Shown here: positions 26,775 to 36,510 of the stretch, one piece after another
How positions within the stretch are numbered: the stretch's first letter is position 1
How the letters are laid out: every line of letters starts with the position of its first letter
Assembly: GCF_900240945.1 (NCBI RefSeq)
Contig: NZ_OESG01000014.1
Coordinates: 2,028,015 to 2,092,014 of the forward strand
Direction: 5' to 3'
DNA length: 64,000 bases
Source of the DNA: Mycobacterium sp. 3519A
GTDB lineage: Bacteria > Actinomycetota > Actinomycetes > Mycobacteriales > Mycobacteriaceae
Made by a program: the position numbers and the translations under genes
The notes under the pieces: model-generated
What the model was told of the DNA's origin: nothing
The model's input: the letters and a program-made list of their open reading frames with translations, nothing else
The model's database searches: none

Positions 26775-27470
26775 TCAGTCGGGACGCGTCGCGGAGATCG
26801 CCTGCGCGATAAGGTCGGCGACCCCGTCGGGATCGCTGAGCATCCGCAGGTGATCCCAGTCCCGACGCGCCACCCACCAGCCGAGCCGTTCGGCTTTGTC
26901 CGCGGCGGCGTCGAACGGCGCCCCGAGCCGGACGAACGCGCACACGACCGGATCCGCGAACCGTGCGCCAGGCGCCGGTTCGTCGAAGTAGGGCACCGGT
27001 AGCCGCGGATTCTCGGCGATCAACCGGTTGCGTCGTGCCGCGTCGGGCACCAGTTCCGCCAGCGTCCCAGGCGGGAACCATTCGTGATACGGCGGCAGCA
27101 CACCGTCGTTGGCCAGGTCCCGTAACTGCCGCTCCAGCCCCGGTGGGGCGGTGTCGAACCAGCTGCGGCCCGGTTGCGGCAGCATGGCGTCGACGAACAC
27201 GGCTGCTCGTACCCGGTCGCCGAGCGCCTCGGCGACGGCGGGCAGCAGCGCGCCCGCGGCGCTGTGTCCGACGAGCACGACAGGACCGCTGCCGTCGACG
27301 ACGGAGGCCGCCGCCGCGAATTTCGGGTAGTACGGCGCGCCCGCCGCCGCCACACCGGTCAGATCAGGAACCAGGCACCGGAACCCGTTCTGCCGCAACA
27401 CCTCTGCGGTGTACACCCACGTCGACGGCCCCACCGCCGGGCTGTGCACGAACAGCAGCGTCGGGGTCAC
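26775..27470 (-). CDS. Alpha/beta hydrolase
   Basis: 231 residues. Nucleophile elbow GHSAAG with Ser near 69, oxyanion region FVHSPAVGPSTW at 7-18, and a C-terminal WDHLRMLSDP segment supplying the likely catalytic His near 207. Esterase or thioesterase-like; substrate unknown. ATG 27470 overlaps the stop of accD3 by 4 bases, so the two are co-translated. A hydrolase for acyl-CoA or ester products linked to the carboxyltransferase is possible but unproven. Confidence 0.82.
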   Translation of the reverse strand: MTPTLLFVHSPAVGPSTWVYTAEVLRQNGFRCLVPDLTGVAAAGAPYYPKFAAAASVVDGSGPVVLVGHSAAGALLPAVAEALGDRVRAAVFVDAMLPQPGRSWFDTAPPGLERQLRDLANDGVLPPYHEWFPPGTLAELVPDAARRNRLIAENPRLPVPYFDEPAPGARFADPVVCAFVRLGAPFDAAADKAERLGWWVARRDWDHLRMLSDPDGVADLIAQAISATRPD

Positions 27471-28936
27471 AGCCCGATCCGCCGGTACCGCCCCAGCCGT
27501 GCCGCCAGCCGCTCATGTGCGGGCACCGAGCGCAGCGTGTGTAGTTCGTTGGCGATCGTCGCCGACAACCTCCTGGTGAACGCCATCGGCTCGTCGGCCG
27601 CGTCGGGAAGCTCGGGCACGATCGCGTCCACGATCCCGGCGCGTAACAGGTCCGCCGATCGAATGCCCTGCGCGGCAGCCAGTTCCGGTGCATGCGCGAC
27701 GTCGCGGTACACGATCGCGCTGGCCCCCTCCGGTGGTAGCGGCGCCAGCCAGCCGTGCAGGGCGGCCAGCACCCGGTCCGCGGGCACCATGGCCAACGCA
27801 GGCCCGCCGCTGCCCTGGCCGAGCAACACCGAAACGGTCGGAGTGTCCAGCGTCACGAGTTCGGCCAGGCACCTGGCGATCTCACCGGCCAGCCCACCCT
27901 GTTCGGCCTCGGTCGACAAGGCGGGGCCCGCGGTGTCGATCACGAGCACCAGCGGCAACCGCAACCCCGCCGCCAACGCCATACCGCGCCTGGCCTCTCG
28001 CAGCGCCGCGGGGCCGACCAGGCCCCCGACCACCCGCTGCTGTCCGAGCACGACGGCGGGCTGGCCGCCGAACCGGGCCAGCGCCAGCATCATCGTGGCG
28101 GCCTCGCCCCGCTCGGTGCCCGACAGCAGCAGCCGCTCAGTTGTGCCGTGCCGCAACAGGTATCCGACGCCGGGCCGGTCCGGGCGCCGCGACGCCTCGA
28201 CCGACGCCCAGGCTCCGACATCCGGGATCGGATCAGCGGCGGGCATCGCGGGCGGTGCGCCTGCCGGATCGGCCACCACCGTCAACGTGCGGTCCAGCGT
28301 CGCGCGCAGTGCATCCAGCGGCACCACGCCGTCGATGACGCCGTGCCGGTGCAGGTTCTCCGCGGTCTGCACACCCGCAGGGAACGGTTCGCCGTACAGG
28401 TGCTCGTACACCCGCGGGCCGAGGAAGCCGACCAGTGCGCCGGGTTCGGCTGCCGTGACGTGACCGAGCGACCCCCACGACGCGAACACGCCGCCCGTGG
28501 TCGGGTGGCGCAGGTAGACGAGGTAGGGCAGGTGCTGTTGTTTGTGTAGTTCGACGGCCGCGGCGATCTTGACCATCTGCAGGAACGCGACGGTGCCCTC
28601 CTGCATCCGGGTGCCGCCCGAACTCGGCGACGCCAGCAGCGGCAGCCGCTCGGCCGTCGCCCGCTGCACCGCGGTGGTGATGCGTTCGGCGGCGGCCACC
28701 CCGATCGAGCCCGCCAGGAAGTCGAACTCGCACAACACCACTGCGACCCTGCGGCCGAACACCGTACCTTCGCCGGTCACCACGGCCTCGTCGAGCCCGG
28801 TGCGCGCCGCCGCGTCGGCCAGCTCGCGACGGTATTGGTCGTCGGCGGCCACCGCCACCGGCGCGGTGTCCCAGCTGCGGAACGAACCGCGGTCCAGCAC
28901 GGCGTCGCGCAGCTGAAGGGCGCCGATGCGACTCAC
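27467..28936 (-). CDS. accD3: Acyl-CoA carboxylase carboxyltransferase, fused beta/alpha halves
   Basis: 489 residues made of two crotonase-like carboxyltransferase halves: the N-terminal half has SSGGTRMQEG and GVFASWGSLGHV, the C-terminal half has DTAGP and a GQGSGGPALAM segment. This matches AccD-type biotin-dependent carboxyltransferases and M. tuberculosis AccD3 (Rv0904c), which also sits next to echA6. It would transfer CO2 from biotinylated AccA to an acyl-CoA; AccD3's physiological substrate is not settled to my knowledge. It overlaps the downstream hydrolase. Confidence 0.88.
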   Translation of the reverse strand: MSRIGALQLRDAVLDRGSFRSWDTAPVAVAADDQYRRELADAAARTGLDEAVVTGEGTVFGRRVAVVLCEFDFLAGSIGVAAAERITTAVQRATAERLPLLASPSSGGTRMQEGTVAFLQMVKIAAAVELHKQQHLPYLVYLRHPTTGGVFASWGSLGHVTAAEPGALVGFLGPRVYEHLYGEPFPAGVQTAENLHRHGVIDGVVPLDALRATLDRTLTVVADPAGAPPAMPAADPIPDVGAWASVEASRRPDRPGVGYLLRHGTTERLLLSGTERGEAATMMLALARFGGQPAVVLGQQRVVGGLVGPAALREARRGMALAAGLRLPLVLVIDTAGPALSTEAEQGGLAGEIARCLAELVTLDTPTVSVLLGQGSGGPALAMVPADRVLAALHGWLAPLPPEGASAIVYRDVAHAPELAAAQGIRSADLLRAGIVDAIVPELPDAADEPMAFTRRLSATIANELHTLRSVPAHERLAARLGRYRRIGL

Positions 28937-29062
28937 TGCACGAGGCTATCTCGCGTGACGTTCCCGATGTGAATGGCGAAGCGGCCGAACCGCCGCCATA
29001 ATTGGCAGTCGTCGGATAAGAGTGCTAACGCCGCTGCGAGAGATTTTTGAGGAGGGAAACCT

Positions 29063-30232
29063 GTGAGCGGCAAGGATTTCAATGACTTCAACATCGAAAA
29101 TGTCGACACCGAAGCCATCGAACCGCTGCGAATCGCGCTTGTCGCGCCGCCTTACTTCGACATTCCGCCCAAGGGGTACGGGGGCACTGAGGCCGTCGTC
29201 GCCGATCTGGCCAACGCGCTCGTCAAGCGCGGGCACCGGGTCACCCTGCTCGGGGCGGGTGCGCCGGGCACGGCCGCCCGGTTCGTCCCGCTCTGGGACC
29301 GGCCGGTCTCCGAACGACTCGGCCAGCCCTACCCCGAGATCATGCACGCCCTGCGGGTGCGGCGGGCCATCGAGCGACTGGTGGACACCGACGGCGTCGA
29401 CATCGTGCACGATCACACATTCGCAGGCCCGCTGAACATCCCGTTGTACAAGACGTTGGGCCTGCCGACGGTCGTCACCGTGCACGGTCCCATCGACGAG
29501 GATCTGTACCCCTACTACCGCGAGTTGGGTGACGACGTCGGGCTGATCGCGATCAGCGACCGGCAGCGGGAGCTCGCTCCGGACCTGAATTGGGTTGGCC
29601 GCGTCCACAACTCGCTGGCCATCGACGACTGGCCGTTCCGCGCCGAGAAGGGCGACTACGCGCTGTTCCTCGGCCGGTACGCGCCGTACAAGGGCGCTCA
29701 CCTCGCTCTGCAGGCCGCACATCAGGCCGGCCTGCCGCTGGTATTGGCAGGCAAATGCAGCGAGCCCGCCGAACAGGTCTACTTCGACGAACAGGTGCGC
29801 CCGTTGCTCACCGAAGACGATCATGACTTCGGGCAAGCCGACGCGGTCAGCAAGCGCAAACTGCTCGCCGAGGCCCGCTGCCTGCTGTTCCCGATCCAGT
29901 GGGAGGAGCCGTTCGGGATGGTGATGATCGAGGCGATGGCGTGCGGCACCCCGGTGGTCGCGCTGCGGGGTGGCGCCGTGCAGGAGGTGCTCGTCGACGG
30001 GGTCACCGGCATCGTGTGCGACCGCCCCGACGAACTGCCCGCGGCGATCGCCAAGGCACAGACCCTCGACCCGGCCGCCTGCCGACGGCACGTGGCCGCG
30101 AATTTCGGTGTCGGCCGGTTCGGTTCGGGATACGAGCAGATCTACCGCTCCGTCGTCGAAGCCGCCACGGTTGGGCATCGAACGATGGCGATCCGACGCG
30201 TGATCCGTCCTGACGAGCGAGCCAGCGCGTGA
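29063..30232 (+). CDS. Glycosyltransferase family 4
   Basis: 389 residues, GT-B fold. N-terminal acceptor domain starts PPYFDIPPKGYGGTEAVVADLA, with HDHTFAG and TVHGPIDEDLYP; the C-terminal donor domain has FLGRYAPYKG and the retaining E-x7-E motif region EEPFGMVMIEAMACGTPVVA. GTG start at 29063 preceded by a strong GAGGAGGG ribosome-binding site. It overlaps the next gene (glycoside hydrolase) by GTGA, making a synthesis/trimming pair. In M. tuberculosis accD3 and echA6 are direct neighbours, so this pair is an insertion in the block. Acceptor unknown; a glucan or trehalose-related product is a reasonable guess. Confidence 0.88.
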   Translation: MSGKDFNDFNIENVDTEAIEPLRIALVAPPYFDIPPKGYGGTEAVVADLANALVKRGHRVTLLGAGAPGTAARFVPLWDRPVSERLGQPYPEIMHALRVRRAIERLVDTDGVDIVHDHTFAGPLNIPLYKTLGLPTVVTVHGPIDEDLYPYYRELGDDVGLIAISDRQRELAPDLNWVGRVHNSLAIDDWPFRAEKGDYALFLGRYAPYKGAHLALQAAHQAGLPLVLAGKCSEPAEQVYFDEQVRPLLTEDDHDFGQADAVSKRKLLAEARCLLFPIQWEEPFGMVMIEAMACGTPVVALRGGAVQEVLVDGVTGIVCDRPDELPAAIAKAQTLDPAACRRHVAANFGVGRFGSGYEQIYRSVVEAATVGHRTMAIRRVIRPDERASA

Positions 30233-32370
30233 GCACCCCCGCCACCCTCAACAGCGGCGAACCCGCCAGCATCGGGTTCGGCGGGGACACAGTGACTTTG
30301 GTGGAGGGGTCGACGTTCTGCCTGTCCGACCGCAACGGCGACGTGGTGCCGGGCCGCTCGCACGGCATGTTCTTCCGCGACGCCCGCGTGCTGTCCAAAT
30401 GGGAACTGCTGGTGGACGGGCGACCGCCGGAGCCGTTGTCGGTCCAGACGCCGGAAGCCTTTGCCGCGCAGTTCATCCTGCGGCGAGCACCGCGAGCCGG
30501 CCTGGCCGACAGCACGTTGCTGGTGGTCAGGGAACGGCTGGTCGCCGACGGCCTGCACGAGACCATCTCGATGCACAACCTGGCGGGCGAGGCGACGGTG
30601 GTGACGCTCGAGTTGCACGCCGACGCCGACTTCGCCGACCTGTTCACGGTCAAGGAGGGCCGCGCGCTCATCGGCAGCGCCGATATGACGGTCGTCAACA
30701 ACGAACTCGTCCTGCACGACCGCAGTGACCGGGTCAGGGGGCTGACGGTGAGCGCATCGGGCGAGCCGACGGTGATGCCGGGCTCGTTCACCTGGCGGGT
30801 GGTGGTGCCGCCGCGGCAACGCTGGCAGGTCGAGATCGTCGTGCAGCCGACATGGGCCAACGTCAGCGTGAAGAGCCGGTTCCGCAGCGGCGAGGACTTC
30901 GAGTCCAGCGCCCCCGCGCAGAAGATCGAAGCCTGGCGGGTCACCACCACCAAGGTTGAAGCCGGCCATCTGGACCTGTCAGAAGTGTTGCACCGCACCG
31001 AAAGTGACCTCGGCGCCCTGCAGATCCACGACGAGGCCGACGACGGTCGGCCGTTCGTCGCGGCCGGGGCACCGTGGTACATGACGCTGTTCGGACGCGA
31101 CAGCCTGCTGACGGCGTGGATGGCGCTGCCACTGGACTGCGAGCTGGCCTTGGGCACCTTGCACCAGTTGGCCGAGATGCAGGGGCGCCGCGTCGACCCC
31201 ATCACCGAAGAGCAGCCCGGCCGCATCCTGCACGAGATCCGACGCGGACCCGCCAGCACGCACGTCCTCGGCGGCACCGTGTACTACGGCGCGATCGACG
31301 CCACCCCGTTGTTCGTGATGCTGCTGGCCGAGTGTTGGCGGTGGGGCGCCGACGAGTCGTTCATCCGCGGTCTGCTTCCCGCCGCCGACGCCGCGCTGGC
31401 GTGGGCGGCCCGATACGGCGACCGCGACGGCGACGGCTTCATCGAGTACCAGCGCGCGACCGACCGCGGCCTGATCAACCAGGGCTGGAAGGACAGCTTC
31501 GACGGCATCAACGACGCGAGCGGCCGGACGGCCGAGACCCCGATAGCGCTGTGCGAGGTGCAGGGCTACCAGTACGCCGCGCTGTTGGCGCGGGCAGAAC
31601 TGGCCGAGGCCTTCGGTGAACCCGCGACCGCCGCGCGTCTGCGCGACCGGGCGTGCGCACTTCGCGACAGGTTCAACGACGCCTTCTGGCTGCCGTCCAA
31701 GGGGTGGTACGCCGTCGCGCTGGACGGCCGCAAACGCCCGGTCGACGCGCTGACAAGCAACGTCGGGCATTGTCTGTGGACCGGCATCGCCACCGACGAG
31801 CACGCCGAGGTGATCGTCGAGCGGCTGTCGGGGGAGGACATGGACTCCGGCTTCGGGCTGCGGACGCTGTCGGCCGCCATGGGCGCGTTCAACCCGATGA
31901 GCTACCACAACGGCTCCGTATGGCCGCACGACACGGCGATCGCGGTCGCGGGACTGCTGCGATACCGGCACCTGCCGAACGCGGTCGCACTGGCCGAACG
32001 GCTCTCGACCGGGTTGCTGGACGCCGCGCAGTCCTTCGGCGGCCGGCTCCCGGAGTTGTACTGCGGCTTCCCACGGTCCCAATTCCGGTCGCCGGTGCCC
32101 TATCCGACGTCGTGTTCGCCGCAGGCATGGGCGAGCGCGGCCCCGCTGCTGCTGGTCCGGTCGTTTTTGGGGTTGGAGCCGCACGTGCCGCACCGCCGGC
32201 TCACGGTGGCGCCGCGGCTTCCCAAGGGGTGGGGCCGCGTGGCGCTCACGGATCTGCGGTTGGGCAGCGCCACCGTGCACATTCAGGCCGAAGAGCAAGA
32301 GGTGAAGGTCACCGGTGTGCCCGACGGCTGGGAGTTGGTCACCGCGGAAGCCGAAAAACAGGGCCGCTAG
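30229..32370 (+). CDS. Glycogen debranching enzyme-like glycoside hydrolase
   Basis: 713 residues. The N-terminal beta-sandwich domain (about 15-240) resembles GDE_N; the C-terminal (alpha/alpha)6 barrel contains APWYMTLFGRDSLLTAWMA, NQGWKDSFDGIND and SYHNGSVWPHDTAIA, the usual active-site segments of amylo-alpha-1,6-glucosidase-type proteins. Acidic residues in GRDS, WKDS and the PHD segment are candidate catalytic or binding residues. GTG at 30229 overlaps the glycosyltransferase stop. It likely trims a branched alpha-glucan or an oligosaccharide made by its partner. No signal peptide, so cytoplasmic. Confidence 0.86.
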   Translation: MSTPATLNSGEPASIGFGGDTVTLVEGSTFCLSDRNGDVVPGRSHGMFFRDARVLSKWELLVDGRPPEPLSVQTPEAFAAQFILRRAPRAGLADSTLLVVRERLVADGLHETISMHNLAGEATVVTLELHADADFADLFTVKEGRALIGSADMTVVNNELVLHDRSDRVRGLTVSASGEPTVMPGSFTWRVVVPPRQRWQVEIVVQPTWANVSVKSRFRSGEDFESSAPAQKIEAWRVTTTKVEAGHLDLSEVLHRTESDLGALQIHDEADDGRPFVAAGAPWYMTLFGRDSLLTAWMALPLDCELALGTLHQLAEMQGRRVDPITEEQPGRILHEIRRGPASTHVLGGTVYYGAIDATPLFVMLLAECWRWGADESFIRGLLPAADAALAWAARYGDRDGDGFIEYQRATDRGLINQGWKDSFDGINDASGRTAETPIALCEVQGYQYAALLARAELAEAFGEPATAARLRDRACALRDRFNDAFWLPSKGWYAVALDGRKRPVDALTSNVGHCLWTGIATDEHAEVIVERLSGEDMDSGFGLRTLSAAMGAFNPMSYHNGSVWPHDTAIAVAGLLRYRHLPNAVALAERLSTGLLDAAQSFGGRLPELYCGFPRSQFRSPVPYPTSCSPQAWASAAPLLLVRSFLGLEPHVPHRRLTVAPRLPKGWGRVALTDLRLGSATVHIQAEEQEVKVTGVPDGWELVTAEAEKQGR

Positions 32371-32379
32371 GGTGGCGCC

Positions 32380-33114
32380 ATGATTGGTGTGACCCGCGAC
32401 GGCAACGTGCTGACCCTCGAGATGCAGCGTGCCGAACGGCGCAACGCGCTGAACGGTGAGCTGGTCGACAGCCTGCGCGAAGCGATCGAGAAGGCCGCGA
32501 CCGAGGACGTCCGAGCCATCGTGCTGACCGGCCAAGGGCACGTCTTCAGCTCCGGGGCGGACCTGTCCGACGCCCAGGGCGTGGCCGACGAGCTGCCGGA
32601 CAAGGCCAAGGCGCTCAACCTCGCCATCGACGCCGCACCGGTGCCGGTCATCGGCGCGATCAACGGGCCCGCGATCGGCGCAGGCGTCATCCTGTCGATG
32701 ATCTGCGACCTGCGCGTCGTTGCGCCCGACGCCTACTTCCAGTTCCCGGTCGCGAAATACGGTCTGGCGCTTGACAACTGGAGCATCCGGCGGTTGACGT
32801 CGCTGGTCGGCGCCGGCCGGGCCAGGGGCATGCTGTTGGCCGCGGAACGACTCACCGCCGACGTCGCACTGCAGACGGGGATGGCCAACCGGATCGGCAC
32901 GCTGGCCGACGCGCAGGCATGGGCCACCGAGATCGCCGGGTACGCACCGCTGGCGCTTGCGCACGCCAAGCGGGTGCTCAACGACGACGGCGCCTATGAA
33001 GACCCGTGGCCCGAGCACCAGGAACTGTTCGACAAGGCGTGGGCATCGCAGGACGTCATCGAGGCCCAGGTCGCGCGCATCGAGAAGCGGCCACCGAGGT
33101 TCCAGGGCGCCTGA
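32380..33114 (+). CDS. echA6: Enoyl-CoA hydratase-fold protein EchA6
   Basis: 244 residues, crotonase fold. Oxyanion-hole segments FSSGADLSD (about 56-64) and [12 protein letters not shown] (about 95-106). The positions where active hydratases carry two catalytic Glu (around [17 protein letters not shown]) have none, agreeing with reports that M. tuberculosis EchA6 lacks hydratase activity and instead shuttles acyl-CoA to FAS-II for mycolate synthesis; it has been described as the target of THPP inhibitors. Gene order with accD3, Rv0906 and ctpE supports orthology to Rv0905. It overlaps the next gene by 1 base. Confidence 0.93.
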   Translation: MIGVTRDGNVLTLEMQRAERRNALNGELVDSLREAIEKAATEDVRAIVLTGQGHVFSSGADLSDAQGVADELPDKAKALNLAIDAAPVPVIGAINGPAIGAGVILSMICDLRVVAPDAYFQFPVAKYGLALDNWSIRRLTSLVGAGRARGMLLAAERLTADVALQTGMANRIGTLADAQAWATEIAGYAPLALAHAKRVLNDDGAYEDPWPEHQELFDKAWASQDVIEAQVARIEKRPPRFQGA

Positions 33115-34241
33115 TGGTGGTGCGCGCCGCCTTGCGCTTCGGTTTCGGCACGGCATCCCTGCTGGCCGGAAGTTGGGTGTTGCGCGCGCTGCACGGCGCC
33201 CCCGCCGCGCTGGGGGCCTCGCCCGCCGAGATCGCGGAGGTCGCCCGGCGATCGCCGAACTTCTCCGACGGAACCTTCGTCAATGTCGATCCCGCGTCCG
33301 GCATCAGCCTCGACCGCGAGGAACAGCGGCGGATCATCTGGGACCTGGTCGGCTCGCGGGGACAGTCGCGGCCGTCCGGACCGATCCCCGTGGTCGAACC
33401 CGCGCCAGGCGAAACGGCCGCATCGCGTCTGGCGGTGCGCTGGTTCGGGCACTCCTCGGCGCTCATCGAGGTCGACGGCTACCGCGTGCTGGCCGATCCG
33501 ATCTGGAGTCGCCGCTGTTCACCGTCCCAGACGGTGGGTCCCGAGCGGTTGCACGAGGTGCCTGTGCCGTTGGAGGCGCTGTCCGCCGTCGACGCCGTCA
33601 TCATCAGCCACGACCACTACGACCATCTCGACATGGAGACGGTGCTGGGTCTGGCGCGCACCCAGCGGGCGCCGTTCGTGGTGCCACTCGGAGTGGGCGC
33701 ACATCTGCGCAAGTGGGGGATCCCGGACAGCCGCATCGTCGAACTCGACTGGAACGAAAGCCATCAGATCGCCGATCTGACGCTGGTGTGCACCCCCGCC
33801 CGGCACTTCTCCGGCCGACTGTTCAGCCGCGACACCACGCTGTGGGCGTCATGGGTGATCGCAGGGCCGCGGCACCGTGCGTTCTTCGGCGGCGACACCG
33901 GCTACACCAAGAGCTTCGCCGAAATCGGCATGGATCACGGGCCTTTCGACCTGACGCTGTTGCCGATCGGGGCGTATCACCCGGCGTGGCCGGACATCCA
34001 CATGAATCCCGAAGAAGCGGTGCGCGCCCATCTGGACGTCGCCGAGGCCGACTCCGGACTGCTGGTGCCGATTCACTGGGCGACGTTCCGGCTGGCCCCG
34101 CATCCGTGGGCGGAGCCCGTCGAGCGGCTGCTGCGCGCCGCCGACCCCGCGGGTGTGCATTTGGTGGTGCCCAAGCCAGGGCAGCGTGTCGATTCGGACA
34201 CCGCGTCAGCTGAACCGTGGTGGCAGCTCGCCCATGCCTGA
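33114..34241 (+). CDS. Metallo-beta-lactamase-fold hydrolase, Rv0906-like (NAPE-PLD type)
   Basis: 375 residues. A hydrophobic N-terminus (about 5-30) may be a membrane anchor or uncleaved signal. Zinc motif SHDHYDHLD near 160-168, further ligands in PARHFSGR, GGDTGY and PIHWATFRL. The order and the extra N-terminal part resemble NAPE-PLD/UlaG-like lipid phosphodiesterases, and M. tuberculosis Rv0906 is the positional counterpart. It would hydrolyse phosphodiester or lactone bonds of a lipid. ATG at 33114 overlaps the echA6 stop (TGATG). Confidence 0.88.
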   Translation: MVVRAALRFGFGTASLLAGSWVLRALHGAPAALGASPAEIAEVARRSPNFSDGTFVNVDPASGISLDREEQRRIIWDLVGSRGQSRPSGPIPVVEPAPGETAASRLAVRWFGHSSALIEVDGYRVLADPIWSRRCSPSQTVGPERLHEVPVPLEALSAVDAVIISHDHYDHLDMETVLGLARTQRAPFVVPLGVGAHLRKWGIPDSRIVELDWNESHQIADLTLVCTPARHFSGRLFSRDTTLWASWVIAGPRHRAFFGGDTGYTKSFAEIGMDHGPFDLTLLPIGAYHPAWPDIHMNPEEAVRAHLDVAEADSGLLVPIHWATFRLAPHPWAEPVERLLRAADPAGVHLVVPKPGQRVDSDTASAEPWWQLAHA

Positions 34242-34875
34242 CACCTGGCTGTCCGATACCCGCTCCTCGTACGACGCCGACGCCTCCGGCTACGCCGAGC
34301 AGGTACGCGGGTTGCTCGACGAGAGGCCTTTCCTGCGCGGAAGCCTGGCGTTGTTCGCCGATCTGGTGCGCGGTGCCGGAGGCGGACCAGTGGCCGATGT
34401 CGGCTGCGGGCCGGGGTACGTCACCCGCTACCTCCACGACGCTGGAGTTGACGCGTTCGGCATCGATCTCTCGCCCGAGATGATCGCGCTCGCGCGGCGC
34501 AGCTACCCCGACCTACGTTTCGAGGTAGGGACGATGACCGACCTCGACCTGGCCGACGGCTCTGTTGCCGGGTTGGTGGCGTTCTGGTCTGTGATCCATG
34601 TGCCCGACCGCACCGTGCCCGGTGTGTTCGCGGAGTTCCGCCGCGTGTTGCGTCCAGCGGGTCCGTTACTGGTCGGGTTTCACGTCGGTGACGAAACAGA
34701 CCACGCGTCGCAGGGGTACACGGGTCGCCGGATCAACGTCGACAGTTATCGCCGCCCGCCGGGCAAGGTCGCGGACTGGCTTCGAGATGCGGGGTTCACG
34801 ATCGACGCCGAACTGGTCATGAGGCCCGATGAGGACGTCCCGGGAGCCGTCATCTTCGCCCGCAGCCCCACCTGA
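34234..34875 (+). CDS. SAM-dependent class I methyltransferase
   Basis: 213 residues. SAM-binding motif I VADVGCGPGYVTR near 53-65, acidic end of strand 2 GIDLSPEMIALAR, and post-I/motif III HVPDRTVPGVFAEFRRVLRPAG. Methyltransf_11/25 type with no substrate clue. ATG 34234 overlaps the upstream hydrolase by 8 bases. The gene lies between the Rv0906 and Rv0907 counterparts, which are adjacent in M. tuberculosis as I recall, so it is an insertion relative to that species. Confidence 0.85.
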   Translation: MPDTWLSDTRSSYDADASGYAEQVRGLLDERPFLRGSLALFADLVRGAGGGPVADVGCGPGYVTRYLHDAGVDAFGIDLSPEMIALARRSYPDLRFEVGTMTDLDLADGSVAGLVAFWSVIHVPDRTVPGVFAEFRRVLRPAGPLLVGFHVGDETDHASQGYTGRRINVDSYRRPPGKVADWLRDAGFTIDAELVMRPDEDVPGAVIFARSPT

Positions 34876-34923
34876 CCGTCAGTCGTACAACTTTCGGGCA
34901 TTCGCTGGGCTACCGTTCACGAC

Positions 34924-36510
34924 ATGAACGCATTGGCTCGGGCGACCGTAGCCATGCTGGTGCTCGCGTTGGCAACGGGCTGCACCAAACCGGTCGAACA
35001 TGCACCGCCGCCGACGGCACAGTCGCTGTCCGATCAACCGCCGCCGTTGGTGCCTGCGATGCCGCTGCCCGAGAACGCCGTCGACGACGCGGTGGCCAAA
35101 CTCGACGGCATCGCAGGCTCACTGATGAGGAAGTCCGGCATCCCCGGGATGGCCGTCGCGGTGGTGCACAAGGGGAAGACCGTGTACGCCAAGGGCTTCG
35201 GGGTCAAGGATGCGAGCGCAGCGGATGAGCCGAAGAACCGGGTCGACCCCGACACGGTGTTTCAGCTTGCGTCGCTGTCGAAGTCGCTGAGTGCAACCGT
35301 CGTCGCTCATCAGGTCGGCGTCAACGCGATCGGCTGGGATACCCCGATCGTGTCGAAGTTGCCCTGGTTTGCGCTCTCAGATCCGGCCGTCACCCAGATG
35401 GTCACCGTCGGGGACATGTTCTCGCACCGCTCAGGGCTGCCCGACCACGCGGGCGACATGCTCGAAGACCTTGGCTACGACCGACGCCATGTGCTCGAGC
35501 AACTTCGCCGACTGCGGCTCGACCCGTTCCGAATCTCATACGCCTACACCAATTTCGGGCTGACCGCGGGCGCCGAAGCGGTGGCCGCGGCCGCAGGTAA
35601 GCCGTGGGAGGACCTCGCCGACGAGGCGCTGTTTCGCCCGCTGGGCATGACGTCGACGAGCTTCCGGTTCGCGGACTACGAAGCCAAGCCCGATCGCGCC
35701 GTCGGCCACATCCACGTCGACGGAAAATACGAACCGCGCTACGTCCGTGACGCCGATCCCCAGTCGCCGGCGGGCGGCGCCAGTTCGTCGCTCAACGACG
35801 TAACACGCTGGCTGGCGATGGTGCTGGCCGACGGCAGCCACGACGGTAAGCAGATCGTCGACTCCAAGGCGTTGCTGCCCGCCGTCACACCGCAGATCGT
35901 GTCGAGTCCGGCGTCGGAGCCCGCGATGCGATCGGGGTTCTACGGCTTCGGCTTCAATGTGGGCTCGACGTCCGCGGCGCGGATGGCGCTGAGCCATTCC
36001 GGGGCATTCGAATTGGGCGCGGGCACCAACTTCCTGATCCTGCCGTCGGCGGACGTGGCGATCGTCGCGCTCACCAACGCGACGCCGTCGGGCGTGCCCG
36101 AATCGCTGACGGCCGAGTTCGCCGACCTGGTCCAGTTCGGCGAGGTGCGCGAGGACTGGTACAAGCTGTACAGCGATGTCTTCGCCGAGATGGAGCAGCC
36201 GACGGGTTCGCTGGTCGGCAAGACACCGCCGCCGAATCCCGCGCCCGCCGCACCGCTGTCCGCTTACGTCGGCACCTACCGTAACGACTATTGGGGGCCT
36301 GCCCGCGTCACCGAGTCCGACGGCGCGCTGCATCTCGCATTGGGTACCAAACTCGATGTGCCGCTGACCCATTGGGACGGAAACGTGTTCAGTTACACAT
36401 GGGTGTCGGAGAACTCGCCGCCGGGGACGGTGTCAAAGGCGACGTTCGACGGCGACAAGCTCACACTGGAGTACTACGACGCGTTCGAGCAGGGGACGTT
36501 CACCCGGTGA
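34924..36510 (+). CDS. Lipoprotein beta-lactamase-family serine hydrolase, Rv0907-like
   Basis: 528 residues. Lipoprotein signal with lipobox LATGC (Cys20), so exported and lipid-anchored. Class C/penicillin-binding fold: Ser117-x-x-Lys120 (SLSK), Tyr208-x-Asn210 (YTN) and a late His-Ser-Gly segment [10 protein letters not shown] serving as the third motif. A C-terminal lipocalin-like domain (about 430-528) follows, as in esterase EstB/D-aminopeptidase relatives. It may act on peptidoglycan, an ester or a beta-lactam. Positional counterpart of Rv0907. Stop overlaps ctpE start by 3 bases. Confidence 0.9.
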   Translation: MNALARATVAMLVLALATGCTKPVEHAPPPTAQSLSDQPPPLVPAMPLPENAVDDAVAKLDGIAGSLMRKSGIPGMAVAVVHKGKTVYAKGFGVKDASAADEPKNRVDPDTVFQLASLSKSLSATVVAHQVGVNAIGWDTPIVSKLPWFALSDPAVTQMVTVGDMFSHRSGLPDHAGDMLEDLGYDRRHVLEQLRRLRLDPFRISYAYTNFGLTAGAEAVAAAAGKPWEDLADEALFRPLGMTSTSFRFADYEAKPDRAVGHIHVDGKYEPRYVRDADPQSPAGGASSSLNDVTRWLAMVLADGSHDGKQIVDSKALLPAVTPQIVSSPASEPAMRSGFYGFGFNVGSTSAARMALSHSGAFELGAGTNFLILPSADVAIVALTNATPSGVPESLTAEFADLVQFGEVREDWYKLYSDVFAEMEQPTGSLVGKTPPPNPAPAAPLSAYVGTYRNDYWGPARVTESDGALHLALGTKLDVPLTHWDGNVFSYTWVSENSPPGTVSKATFDGDKLTLEYYDAFEQGTFTR

